Assembly (NCBI GenBank): GCA_024653225.1
Contig: JANLGA010000033.1
Span: forward strand, 1-20,071
Direction of reading: 5' to 3'
DNA length: 20,071 nt
DNA from: Bacillota bacterium
GTDB lineage: Bacteria > Bacillota > Sulfobacillia > JABLXB01
Both the position numbers and the translations under genes were made by a program. Below are positions 7,924-14,961 of this stretch, one piece after another. Below the pieces are notes generated by a model. The model worked only from the letters and a program-made list of their open reading frames with translations, was not told where the DNA came from and made no database searches. Positions within the stretch are counted from its first letter, which is position 1. Every line of letters starts with the position of its first letter.

Positions 7924-9588
7924 TTAGTCCCGCATCGGCCTGGCAGGTTGCCGCGAGGTCGGCCGGCTCCCCTCGTCATCGGGCACACGCACCGGCACCG
8001 GCGAGCGGTCGAGGCCCCTGTACTGGACCGCCTCGGCGATGTGTTCCTCGCCCACTTCCGTGGAGGCATCCAGGTCGGCTATCGTCCTCGCCACCTTGAG
8101 AATGCGGTCGTACGCCCTCATGCTCAGCTGCAACTGGTCGAACACGTGTGCCAGCAGCTCTCGGCACCTGGGACTCAATCGCACTGCGCGGCGGATGTGC
8201 TCTCGACCCATCCGCGCGTTGCTGGGTACACCCAAGGCGGCCAGGCGCTCCCGGGCGAACTCGCGCGCCGCCGTTACTCTCTTCAACACCGCCGAAGATG
8301 TGACCGAGCCCGCCCGGCCCTGGATGTCTCCGAACCTGGGACGCTCGACTTCCACGTGGAGGTCTATGCGGTCCAGCAGGGGGCCGGACAGCCTGTTCAG
8401 ATACGACGACACCCTTCCGGGCGGACACGTACAGGGCCTCACCGGGTCCCCGAAGTAGCCGCACGGGCATGGGTTCGCCGCCATCACGAGCGTGAAGCCC
8501 GCGGGGAAGAGCACGGCGCCGGACGACCGCACTATCCGGATGTGCCCTTCATCGAGGGGCTGCCGCAACGCCTCGAGGGCGTCGCGGCGGAATTCCGTCG
8601 CCTCATCGAGGAATAGCACGCCGTTGTGGGCCAGCGTCACCTCGCCCGGCCTCGGGTCCGCCATGCCGCCGCCCACGAGCGCCGCGTACGATATGGTGTG
8701 GTGCGGGGCCCTGAAGGGTCTCTGCGTGACCATCCCGCCGCCGGGCGGCAACATCCCGCACACGCTGTATATCCGAGTGACCTCCAGCGCCTCGTCCCAC
8801 GTGAGCGGCGGGAGAATCCCCCTCAGCCTTCGCGCCAGCATCGTCTTCCCGGCCCCCGGAGGACCGATCATCAGCAGGTTGTGCCCGCCGGCCGCCGCTA
8901 TCTCCAGCGCGCGCTTGGCCGCCGCCTGGCCCGCCACATCCGCCAAGTCCTCCGGCCACCTCGCCGCGGGGCCCGCGCCTCGTCCCGATCCCGAGGTGGT
9001 GTCCAGTCCTCCGGCTTCATGGCTCGATTCCGGCCCCGCTGCGGGTTCCCCCTCGGCGCAAGCGTTCTCCAGGCCTCCGACGGCAAGACGCCGGGCGATA
9101 CCCCCCAGGTCGGTCGCCGGGATCACGCGCAGGCCGTGCACGTACCCCGCCTCCTGCGCGTTCGCGGCGGGCACCACGATACCGCGGAACCCGTTCTCCC
9201 TCGCCGCCACCGCGCAGGGCAGAACGCCCCTCACGGCCATGACGCGCCCGTCGAGTGACAGTTCGCCCAGCAGGATGTACTCCCGTACACTCTCGTCCAA
9301 CGCCAACTGCCCCGAAGCGGCGAGAATGCCCACCGCGATTGCCAGGTCGAAACCGGAGCCCTCCTTCCGCGTGTTCGCGGGCGCCAGGTTCACGGTTATC
9401 CGCCGCGACGGAAAGTCGTACCCCGAGTTCCTTATGGCCGACCTGACCCTCTCCGTCGCCTCCCGCACCGCCGGGTCCGGCAACCCCACTATCGAGCAGC
9501 ACGGAAGCCCGTTCGACGCGTCCACCTCGACCCTGACAATATACCCGTCTATCCCGCGCACCGCGGAGGAGCTCAAAGAAACAATCAC
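7924..9588 (-). CDS. yifB: YifB/ComM family Mg-chelatase-like AAA+ ATPase
   Basis: Homologue of ComM, a hexameric helicase that promotes branch migration during natural transformation in Gram-negative bacteria; its role in Bacillota is less clear. The chosen start is a GTG at 9586-9588 preceded by GGAGGGG. It puts the family N-terminus (SSSAVRGIDGYIVRVEVD) at residue 6; an in-frame TTG at 9678 would add 30 low-complexity residues. The 554-residue product has an N-terminal ChlI/Lon-protease-like domain (to about 170), a linker rich in Gly/Ala/Glu (about 175-212), then the ATPase with Walker A GPPGAGKT (242-249) and Walker B VLFLDEA (324-330). A cysteine cluster CPC...CTC (374-388) and a C-terminal helical domain to about 525 follow. 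Length is slightly above the usual 500-510 because of the linker and tail. It is preceded by 209 bp without a clear promoter. Confidence 0.95.
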   Translation of the reverse strand: MIVSLSSSAVRGIDGYIVRVEVDASNGLPCCSIVGLPDPAVREATERVRSAIRNSGYDFPSRRITVNLAPANTRKEGSGFDLAIAVGILAASGQLALDESVREYILLGELSLDGRVMAVRGVLPCAVAARENGFRGIVVPAANAQEAGYVHGLRVIPATDLGGIARRLAVGGLENACAEGEPAAGPESSHEAGGLDTTSGSGRGAGPAARWPEDLADVAGQAAAKRALEIAAAGGHNLLMIGPPGAGKTMLARRLRGILPPLTWDEALEVTRIYSVCGMLPPGGGMVTQRPFRAPHHTISYAALVGGGMADPRPGEVTLAHNGVLFLDEATEFRRDALEALRQPLDEGHIRIVRSSGAVLFPAGFTLVMAANPCPCGYFGDPVRPCTCPPGRVSSYLNRLSGPLLDRIDLHVEVERPRFGDIQGRAGSVTSSAVLKRVTAAREFARERLAALGVPSNARMGREHIRRAVRLSPRCRELLAHVFDQLQLSMRAYDRILKVARTIADLDASTEVGEEHIAEAVQYRGLDRSPVPVRVPDDEGSRPTSRQPARPMRD

Positions 9589-9728
9589 CGGTGTGGATTC
9601 CCCTCCATCACCGGCGCCCCGACTCCGTACTATTCCCCGCCACCGACCCGGTCTCCTGCCACCATGCGCCCCGCACAACGCGGCGCGGTCTCACCACCCC
9701 CGCGCCGTCAGCCACGGAAGGGCGATGA

Positions 9729-9781
9729 GCTTTGATGGCAAAGCGCAACACCCCCGGCTTCCCCCGGCGGCCCGGGGAAAG
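9729..9781 (-). other. Two consecutive stem-loops after yraN
   Basis: Minus strand, just beyond the yraN stop: first CTTTCCCCGG-GCCG-CCGGGGGAAG (9758-9781, ten pairs with one G-U), then GCTTTG-CCAT-CAAAGC (9729-9744, six pairs). Neither is followed by a U-run, so they are not standard terminators. They could mark a transcript end or processing site. Confidence 0.35.
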
Positions 9782-9797
9782 GCGCCGCGTGTGGGGG

Positions 9798-10217
9798 TCA
9801 CGAGACCGCAAACGCGTCCTCGATCACGTCAATGCCGGGCCTACCGGGACGGCTCATGTCCACGGCGACCACGTCGAACCTGCACGGGGTGTCCAGGCCT
9901 GCCCGCCCGCGTCCACAGAGGTAGGCGCGCGCCAGCCGGACCAGGCGGCGCTGCTTCCGGGCGTCCACGGCCTCCGCCCCCGAGCCGAACCTCACCGAGC
10001 CGCGCGATTTCACCTCGACGAACACGAGGGTTCCCCGGTGCTCGGCCACCATGTCTATCTCGCCGAATCGGCACCGCCAATTCCTCTCGAGTATGACGTA
10101 TCCACGGCGCGTGAGCTCCTCGGCCGCCGCGTCCTCGCCGGCGCGGCCGACGGCGCGGTCCGCGGCTGGGCGCCGAACCGCGGGGCCGCTCACTCCCCTC
10201 CTGTTCTTGGCAAGCAC
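9798..10217 (-). CDS. yraN: YraN family (UPF0102) endonuclease-like protein
   Basis: Small protein of the UPF0102 family with a PD-(D/E)xK nuclease-like fold; its function is not firmly established. The product has 139 residues. The catalytic-like pattern is present: GRAGEDAAAEEL (24-35), GEIDMVA (52-58) and VFVEVKSR (65-72), the last giving the E-x-K of the fold. The start is a GTG at 10215-10217 with AAGGGG 7 bases upstream. It overlaps the 3' end of rnhB by 28 bp, so translation is probably coupled. About 20 N-terminal residues precede the conserved core, slightly more than usual, and an internal start cannot be excluded. The rnhB-yraN-yifB order is common in Bacillota, supporting the assignment. 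Confidence 0.92.
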   Translation of the reverse strand: MLAKNRRGVSGPAVRRPAADRAVGRAGEDAAAEELTRRGYVILERNWRCRFGEIDMVAEHRGTLVFVEVKSRGSVRFGSGAEAVDARKQRRLVRLARAYLCGRGRAGLDTPCRFDVVAVDMSRPGRPGIDVIEDAFAVS

Positions 10218-11089
10218 CCCGGATCCCCTTCACCTTCACACGGCAATTCCATCTGGACGTTTGCCGCGTCGCGTCCCCAGTCGAACGACGACCGGTGGTA
10301 CGGGCACGGCCCGAACCGCCGAAGGGCGCCGAGGTGCTCAGGGGTGGCATAGCCCTTGTGCCTCCGGAATCCGTACGCCGGGAACTCCCGGTCTATCTCC
10401 ATCATCATCCGGTCCCTCGTCACCTTCGCCACCACCGACGCCGCCGCCACGCAGTTGCTGAGCGCGTCCCCCTTCACTACCGGCCATTGCGGGACGGGGA
10501 TGTCCGGGATCCGGACCGCATCGCTTATGACGTAATCCGGCTTGACCCCGAGCGCGAGGATGGCCTTGCGCATCGCGATGATCGTCGCGCGGTATATGTT
10601 GTGGCGGTCTATCTCCTCCACCGTACAGACCCCGATTGCCCAGCCGACCGCGTTCTCCAGCACGAGGCCGAACGCGCGCTCCCGCGCGCCCGGTGTGAGC
10701 CTCTTCGAGTCGTCCAGCCCGGGTACGTACACGCCCGGGGGAAGTATCACGGCCGCGGCCACCACCGGTCCGGCCAACGGGCCGCGCCCCGCCTCGTCCA
10801 CGCCGGCGATCGCCGAGTAGCCTTTCTGCCTGACCGGCCTCTCGAACTCCGCCCGGCGGTCGAATCGCTCCCGGTCCTCGATCAGCGCGCGAGCCCTCCG
10901 CTCGAGCGCACGTAACGCCGCCGCCCGGTCGCGCCGAACGATTTCCCGCAACTCTGAGAGCAGCGAGGTCGCGAGCGCGACGTCCCCGACGCGGAGCGCC
11001 GACTCAATCCGGTGGATGAACTCCTTCCCGGACTTCCCGGACCTCCCGGCTTCGTCAGGCGTCCCTCTCTTCCCCCGGTGGCGACTCAA
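10190..11089 (-). CDS. rnhB: Ribonuclease HII
   Basis: Cleaves RNA in RNA-DNA hybrids and single ribonucleotides embedded in DNA. The 299-residue product has the type 2 RNase H core, with catalytic acids D98 and E99 in GVDEAGRGPLAGP, D190 in VISDAV and D208 in KGDAL, then SVVAKVTRDRMM (218-229). Before the core lie about 90 residues, including a helical basic region (25-85), as in Bacillota RnhB. The C-terminal tail past about 275 is not conserved. The start is a TTG at 11087-11089, which lies inside the end of rbgA (35-bp overlap) and has a good GGGAGG about 7 bases upstream, so the rare codon looks genuine. The gene ends 28 bp inside yraN. Confidence 0.95.
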   Translation of the reverse strand: MSRHRGKRGTPDEAGRSGKSGKEFIHRIESALRVGDVALATSLLSELREIVRRDRAAALRALERRARALIEDRERFDRRAEFERPVRQKGYSAIAGVDEAGRGPLAGPVVAAAVILPPGVYVPGLDDSKRLTPGARERAFGLVLENAVGWAIGVCTVEEIDRHNIYRATIIAMRKAILALGVKPDYVISDAVRIPDIPVPQWPVVKGDALSNCVAAASVVAKVTRDRMMMEIDREFPAYGFRRHKGYATPEHLGALRRFGPCPYHRSSFDWGRDAANVQMELPCEGEGDPGCLPRTGGE

Positions 11090-11930
11090 GGCTCAACCTC
11101 CCGATCTTTCCATCCCGAACCTGGCGAATGAGCCACGATGAGGCCCTGACTATGTCAACCTCGCCGCCCTTGGACACAAAGCCGAGCCGCTTCCCCAACT
11201 CCCGGATTCCGTCATAGGCTTCCTCGGTTGGCTCCGTCGCGACGCCTACCCCGATTGCTTTCAACACCGAGGGTGAACGCGCGCGGAGGATCCTGAGGGC
11301 GCGCGCGGCCACCTCGACGGGGTCGTACGAAGACTCTTCTACGATCCCGAGGAGGGCGAGCACCACGACGGAACGCGGGTCCGATCTGCCGGGCATGACC
11401 ACCCCGGGAAGGTCGAGCACCTCCACCCCCTCGCCCGTCCGCACCCACTGCTTCCCCCTCGTCACCCCCGGGCGGGCCCCGGTCCTCGCCGCGGCGGACG
11501 ATGCTATCTTGTTGACCAGCGACGACTTCCCGACGTTCGGCAGCCCCACCACCATCGCCCTCAGGGGCCTCTTTCGGCCCCCGCCGGCGACCAGCCGACC
11601 GGGGCCGCGCGGTGAGGCCTCCGCGACCTGCCTGCATCCCCTGAGAAGGTCGCTGACTCCCTCGCCCGTACGGCAGTTCACCGGAAAGACCAGCGTCCCG
11701 CGGGATTCGAACTCGGTGCGCCAGGAATCGGTCGTCCCGCGGTCGGCGAGGTCGGCCTTCGCCATGGCGATCACCGTCGGCTTCTTAACCAGGCGGAAAA
11801 GGCCCGGGTTACGGCTGGCCGACGGCGCGCGCGCGTCAACCACCTCTATCACGACGTCCACCAGCCGGGCGTTCTCCCTCATCGCCCGGACGGCGGACGC
11901 CATGTGCCCCGGGTAAGACGGTCCCCTCAC
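11055..11930 (-). CDS. rbgA: Ribosome biogenesis GTPase RbgA (YlqF), circularly permuted, with altered G4 motif
   Basis: GTPase needed for late 50S subunit assembly. The order of motifs is permuted as in the family: G4 region first, then G1 GLPNVGKS (132-139), a G2-like PGVTRGKQW, then G3 DLPG (176-179; numbering counted from the 11939 start). The N-terminus has PGHMASAVRAM and VDARAPSASRNP, which are diagnostic of RbgA. The G4 motif reads AKAD (60-63) where the family has NKxD, so the guanine-reading asparagine appears replaced by alanine. I chose the GTG at 11928-11930, since GAGG lies 8 bases upstream and the protein then begins close to the PGHM motif. A GTG at 11939, one base after the lepB stop, is the alternative and adds three residues. 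rnhB overlaps its 3' end by 35 bp. Confidence 0.93.
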   Translation of the reverse strand: MRGPSYPGHMASAVRAMRENARLVDVVIEVVDARAPSASRNPGLFRLVKKPTVIAMAKADLADRGTTDSWRTEFESRGTLVFPVNCRTGEGVSDLLRGCRQVAEASPRGPGRLVAGGGRKRPLRAMVVGLPNVGKSSLVNKIASSAAARTGARPGVTRGKQWVRTGEGVEVLDLPGVVMPGRSDPRSVVVLALLGIVEESSYDPVEVAARALRILRARSPSVLKAIGVGVATEPTEEAYDGIRELGKRLGFVSKGGEVDIVRASSWLIRQVRDGKIGRLSLESPPGEERDA

Positions 11931-11940
11931 ACCGGCCACC

Positions 11941-12453
11941 TCACCTGACGAGCCGGATGCGGCCGGGCGGCCAGTAAACCACGAATGCCCTCCCCCGAAT
12001 GAGGTTGATGGGAACCGGTCCGAATGCCCGGCTGTCGTGGCTGTTGGGCCGGTTATCCCCGATGACGAACACCTGCCCCGGGGGGATGGTTATCTTCGGG
12101 TGTTCCCCTAAGACGTCCTGGCGGATGTAGGGCTCGTCTATCGGTTGCTGGTTTATGTACACCCTTCCGAGCCGGATCTCCAGCGTCTCTCCCGGCAGGC
12201 CGATCACGCGCTTGATGAAGTCCCTGTCCCCGCGCCTCGGCAGGTGAAAGACCACAATGTCTCCGCGCTTCGGTTGGCCCACTCTGTACACGAACTTGTT
12301 GATGAACAGCCTCTCCCCGTTCTGAAGGGTGGGTTCCATGCTAGGCCCGTCCACTATCCAGGACTGTACGACGAAGCCCTGGATGAGGTACGCCAGTACC
12401 AGCGCCGTTACGACGATCTCCAGTGCTTCCCTCAAAGCCTGCCTGTATTTCAT
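11941..12453 (-). CDS. lepB: Signal peptidase I
   Basis: Membrane-bound serine protease that removes signal peptides from exported proteins. The 170-residue product has one N-terminal membrane segment (about 10-30), then the catalytic serine S38 in DGPSMEPTL and the general-base lysine K81 in RDFIKRVIGLPGE. The C-terminal box GDNRPNSHDSR lies at 132-142. It is the short single-anchor form typical of Gram-positive bacteria. The ATG is preceded by GAGGGAG at 7 bases. It begins only about 24 bp beyond the U-run of the rplS terminator, so its expression must come from read-through or a promoter I cannot identify. The stop codon is next to the rbgA start, so those two are probably cotranscribed. 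Confidence 0.97.
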   Translation of the reverse strand: MKYRQALREALEIVVTALVLAYLIQGFVVQSWIVDGPSMEPTLQNGERLFINKFVYRVGQPKRGDIVVFHLPRRGDRDFIKRVIGLPGETLEIRLGRVYINQQPIDEPYIRQDVLGEHPKITIPPGQVFVIGDNRPNSHDSRAFGPVPINLIRGRAFVVYWPPGRIRLVR

Positions 12454-12476
12454 CCGCCCGCTCCCTCGGATCTCCC

Positions 12477-12510
12477 GAAAAACAAAAAGGGCCGGTCCGG
12501 CCCTTTTATT
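12477..12510 (-). terminator. Intrinsic terminator at the end of rplS
   Basis: On the minus strand a perfect 10-bp stem AAAAGGGCCG/CGGCCCTTTT (12498-12507 with 12485-12494) has a 3-base loop and is followed by TTTTTGTTTTTC. The upstream arm includes the rplS TAA stop codon (12506-12508). This is the only canonical Rho-independent terminator I see in the window. Confidence 0.9.
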
Positions 12511-12850
12511 GTGACTTCCGCTTTATCCTCGCCGCCTTCCCTTTGAGCCCCCGCAGGTAGTACAGCTTGGCTCGCCTGACGCGCCCCCTCCGGACCAGCT
12601 CGATCCTGTCTATCCTGGGGGAATGCAGGGGGAAAATGCGCTCTACGCCCACCCCGTAGGAGACCCTCCTGACCGTGAACGTCTCGCGCGGTCCGCTGCC
12701 GGACCTGGCGATTACGGTTCCCTCGAATGCCTGTATCCTCTCGCGGCCGCCCTCGAGCACCTTCACCTGGACCCTCACGACGTCCCCCGGGGAAAAGGGC
12801 GTAATGTCCTTCCTGAGTTGCTGTTGCTCAAGGAGTTCGATGGTATTCAT
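12506..12850 (-). CDS. rplS: Large ribosomal subunit protein bL19
   Basis: Structural protein at the 30S-50S interface. The product has 114 residues, the normal length for the family. It reads MNTIELLEQQQLRKD at the start, followed by FSPGDVVRVQVKV, IQAFEGTVIARSG and VERIFPLHSPRID, then a basic C-terminus with RRAKLYYLRGL. The ATG at 12848-12850 is chosen because it gives the canonical N-terminus; the open frame continues 29 codons upstream but there it runs through the promoter. A GGAGGAG lies about 11 bases upstream. The gene stands apart from trmD by 88 bp, has its own strong promoter and ends on an intrinsic terminator, so it can be transcribed as a single-gene unit. Confidence 0.98.
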   Translation of the reverse strand: MNTIELLEQQQLRKDITPFSPGDVVRVQVKVLEGGRERIQAFEGTVIARSGSGPRETFTVRRVSYGVGVERIFPLHSPRIDRIELVRRGRVRRAKLYYLRGLKGKAARIKRKSQ

Positions 12851-12904
12851 ACACGAAAGCACTCCTCCGATGCGTTCCACAGTCGTCCGGACACCAACGG
12901 AACC

Positions 12905-12933
12905 ATTATAGCACGCAGCCCATTCACTGGCAA
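12905..12933 (-). promoter_or_regulatory. Strong sigma-A promoter of rplS
   Basis: On the minus strand TTGCCA (12928-12933), exactly 17 bases, then a perfect TATAAT (12905-12910) preceded by an extended -10 TGC. It sits just after the trmD stop. Transcription would begin near 12898, leaving a leader of about 48 nt. It is the best promoter in the window. Confidence 0.8.
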
Positions 12934-12938
12934 TCAAG

Positions 12939-13706
12939 TCACGGGCCCTGGTGATCGGCCGGCTCTCCGCCGCCCCCGAGCTCGCGCTTCACCTCCCGAA
13001 GCAGCCCCCTGTCTTCCTCGCTTAGATTCGCCTTGTCCAGGAGGTCCGGGCGCCTGGTCAGGGTCCGCTTGAGGGCTTCACGCCTTCTCCACAATCGCAC
13101 CCTCTCGTGGTCCCCCGACAGCAGCACCTCGGGCACCTCCATCCCGCGGAACTCCCGCGGCCGGGTGTACTGCGGTCCTTCGAGTATGCCGTCGGCGAAC
13201 GAATCGGTCAGCGCCGATGCCTCGTCCCCGAGGACGCCGGGCACCAGCCTGGACACTGCATCTATGACTGCCAGGGCGGGAATCTCGCCTCCCGTGAGCA
13301 CATAGTCCCCGATGGAGATCTCCTGGTCAACCGCGAATCTTATCCTCTCGTCCACCCCTTCGTAGTGACCGCACACGATGACCAGGTGACCCTTCTTCGA
13401 CAGGTCCCGGGCGACGCGCTGGTTGAACACATCCCCCTGCGGGGTCATCAGCACGATCCAGGGTCGCTCGGGCGCTCGCGCGATTATTGAGTCCAGTGCG
13501 GCGTAAACCGGTTCGGGCTTCATCACCATGCCGGTGCCGCCGCCGTACGGGTAGTCGTCCGTCACCTTGTGCTTGCCCTCGGCGTAGTCCCTTATGTTTA
13601 TCACTTCGAACCGGAGGACCCCGGCCTGAGCGGCCCTCCCGAGGATACTCGCGCTCAACGGGCCGAAGAACATCTCGGGGAAGATCGTCAAGATGTCAAT
13701 CTTCAT
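12939..13706 (-). CDS. trmD: tRNA (guanine37-N1)-methyltransferase TrmD
   Basis: Methylates G37 next to the anticodon with S-adenosylmethionine, preventing frameshifting. The 255-residue product has the trefoil-knot SPOUT domain: MKIDILTIFPEMF at the start, DDYPYGGGTGMVMKPEP (50-66), CGHYEGVDERI (112-122) and SIGDYVLTGGE (131-141). The conserved R153 and D168 are in the catalytic region, and the C-terminal helical domain is complete, including GPQYTRP. Its ATG overlaps the rimM stop as ATGA, with GAGGGGGG six bases upstream, so the two are translationally coupled. The rimM-trmD-rplS order is the near-universal bacterial one. Confidence 0.98.
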   Translation of the reverse strand: MKIDILTIFPEMFFGPLSASILGRAAQAGVLRFEVINIRDYAEGKHKVTDDYPYGGGTGMVMKPEPVYAALDSIIARAPERPWIVLMTPQGDVFNQRVARDLSKKGHLVIVCGHYEGVDERIRFAVDQEISIGDYVLTGGEIPALAVIDAVSRLVPGVLGDEASALTDSFADGILEGPQYTRPREFRGMEVPEVLLSGDHERVRLWRRREALKRTLTRRPDLLDKANLSEEDRGLLREVKRELGGGGEPADHQGP

Positions 13707-14251
13707 GCCGATCCCCCCTCGATGAGTCCCTCCGGGGGTTCCACGACCATCTTCCGGGACTCGAGGTCAATGGCCTTCACCACCGTCTTGAGCGCCGGGA
13801 TCAGTATCTCTTTCCTGCCCGCGCGCGGAGTGACGACATATACGTCGTTCGCCCCCGTCCTGAGCACGTCCGACACCCGACCGAGCAGTTCACCGCCTGT
13901 CGAATACACGTCGAGCCCTATTATCTCGAACACGTAGTGGCGGCCCTCCGGCAACGGGGCGACCGCGGACTTCTCTACCTTCAGGTACTTCCCGCGCAGG
14001 GCCTCCGCCGCGTCCCGGTCGTCAACGCCGGACAGTTTGACCGCCGGGCCCCTGTCGCGCTCGAGCACCCCTTCGATTCGACAGCGCGACGGAACCTCAC
14101 TCCCCGCGTGGGGCGGGTCCACCACTACCTCGAGGCCGGGGACGAACCGACGCGGTGCGTCGGTGAGTGACTGGATCTTCACGTGCCCCCTCGTTCCGTA
14201 CGGCCCGAGGATGTACGCTATGGCTATGAGCTTTCCGGGGTCGCCCGACAC
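13703..14251 (-). CDS. rimM: Ribosome maturation factor RimM
   Basis: Assists maturation of the 30S head by binding S19. The 182-residue product has the N-terminal RimM domain (IAYILGPYGTRGHVKI at 10-25) and a C-terminal PRC-barrel (YVFEIIGLDVYS at 106-117, GRVSDVLRTGANDVYVV at 124-140, EILIPAL at 148-154). The chosen start is a GTG at 14249-14251 with GGTGG about 7 bases upstream. It places the family N-terminus about 8 residues in; the frame stays open upstream to 14758 but that part reads as low-complexity shadow of ylqD. It overlaps the 3' end of ylqD by 28 bp and shares ATGA with trmD, so the three are probably coupled. Confidence 0.96.
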   Translation of the reverse strand: MSGDPGKLIAIAYILGPYGTRGHVKIQSLTDAPRRFVPGLEVVVDPPHAGSEVPSRCRIEGVLERDRGPAVKLSGVDDRDAAEALRGKYLKVEKSAVAPLPEGRHYVFEIIGLDVYSTGGELLGRVSDVLRTGANDVYVVTPRAGRKEILIPALKTVVKAIDLESRKMVVEPPEGLIEGGSA

Positions 14252-14715
14252 CTTATATCCACCACTATCCCGTCTTCCAGGATGATCGCGGCCTGCGAGA
14301 TGTCGTCCCACCTGTCCCCCGGGCTCACGTTCACGGGTCCTTCGGCCGTTCCCTGGAGGATCTCCGAACCGATCTCGAGCTTGGCTATTTCCTTCAGCCT
14401 TTCCACCAGTGAGCCCTTCCGCTCCAATCGCTTCTGCCGCTCCAACTCGAGATGCTGGCGAACCGCCTGCGACTGCTGTCCGCCGGACTTGTCGGCATCC
14501 GCGACTCGCCTGGCCTGGAACTCTATCTGTTGAAGCTCGAGGTCGAGGCGCCTGATGGTCTCTTGTATCTCCGCGGCGAGCTGCCTCTTCAGCTTGTCCG
14601 TCACCCTGGCCCTCACCTGTACGGGCCTGTTGATCGTTATCCGCTTGGCGCTCCCGGGTGCCCCTTCCGGACCCCCCGCGCGCTCCGCGCCCCGCCCGGG
14701 TTCGTCGCCGCTCAC
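14224..14715 (-). CDS. ylqD: YlqD family protein
   Basis: Conserved Bacillota protein of unknown function encoded between khpA and rimM. The product has 163 residues. A Gly/Pro/Ala-rich N-terminus (about 1-24) precedes the family core, which starts at RITINRPVQVRARVT. A long, charged helical stretch (about 38-113, for example RRLDLELQQIEFQARR) is probably a coiled coil, and a small C-terminal beta region ends with DGIVVDIR. The start is a GTG overlapping the khpA stop as GTGA. B. subtilis YlqD is shorter, and the extra N-terminal residues here may be lineage-specific or may mean that the true start lies further in. No catalytic motif is visible. Synteny with ribosome-maturation genes suggests, but does not show, a related role. 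Confidence 0.85.
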   Translation of the reverse strand: MSGDEPGRGAERAGGPEGAPGSAKRITINRPVQVRARVTDKLKRQLAAEIQETIRRLDLELQQIEFQARRVADADKSGGQQSQAVRQHLELERQKRLERKGSLVERLKEIAKLEIGSEILQGTAEGPVNVSPGDRWDDISQAAIILEDGIVVDIRCRATPESS

Positions 14716-14942
14716 GACAGGATCTCCACCGACGCCCTCTTCGCTTCGCGCGCCGCAAGCGCCCTGACGACCGAGCGCAGCGCCCGGGCGATCCGGCCCT
14801 GCCTCCCCACCACCTTGCCGACGTCGTCGGGCGCGACCTTTATCTCGATGACGACGGACGTCTCGCCTTCCACCTCCCGCACCTCGACCATTTCCGGGTG
14901 GTCAACGAGCGCCTTCGTCAGTACCTCAACCAACTCCCTCAT
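14712..14942 (-). CDS. khpA: KH-domain RNA-binding protein KhpA (YlqC)
   Basis: Small single-KH RNA-binding protein that in some Gram-positive bacteria partners with KhpB (Jag/EloR) and affects cell elongation. The 76-residue product fits the family closely: MRELVEVLTKALVDHPE at the start, then the KH core with the GxxG loop in VVGRQGRIARAL (45-56). The ATG at 14940-14942 is preferred over a GTG two codons earlier, because GGGGGG lies 8 bases before the ATG and only 2 before the GTG. It follows rpsP by about 19 bp and overlaps ylqD by 4 bp, as is typical of the rpsP-khpA-rimM-trmD operon. Confidence 0.95.
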   Translation of the reverse strand: MRELVEVLTKALVDHPEMVEVREVEGETSVVIEIKVAPDDVGKVVGRQGRIARALRSVVRALAAREAKRASVEILS

Positions 14943-14961
14943 GAACACTGCCCCCCGGGGA

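Noticed and set aside
8492..10096. A 534-codon open frame on the plus strand opposite yifB and yraN
   Set aside because: It lies antisense to well-matched families, its translation is Arg/Pro/Ser/Ala-rich without any recognisable motif, and long antisense frames are expected at this GC content.
12874..12903. A hairpin GTTCC...GGAAC before rplS, considered as an L19 leader element
   Set aside because: Its upstream arm falls between the -10 box and the predicted start site, so it would not be in the main transcript; the remaining stem is only four pairs.
14252..14758. Extension of rimM upstream to 14758 (351 residues)
   Set aside because: The added part is an Arg/Gly-rich out-of-frame translation of ylqD, and the RimM domain begins directly after the GTG at 14251.
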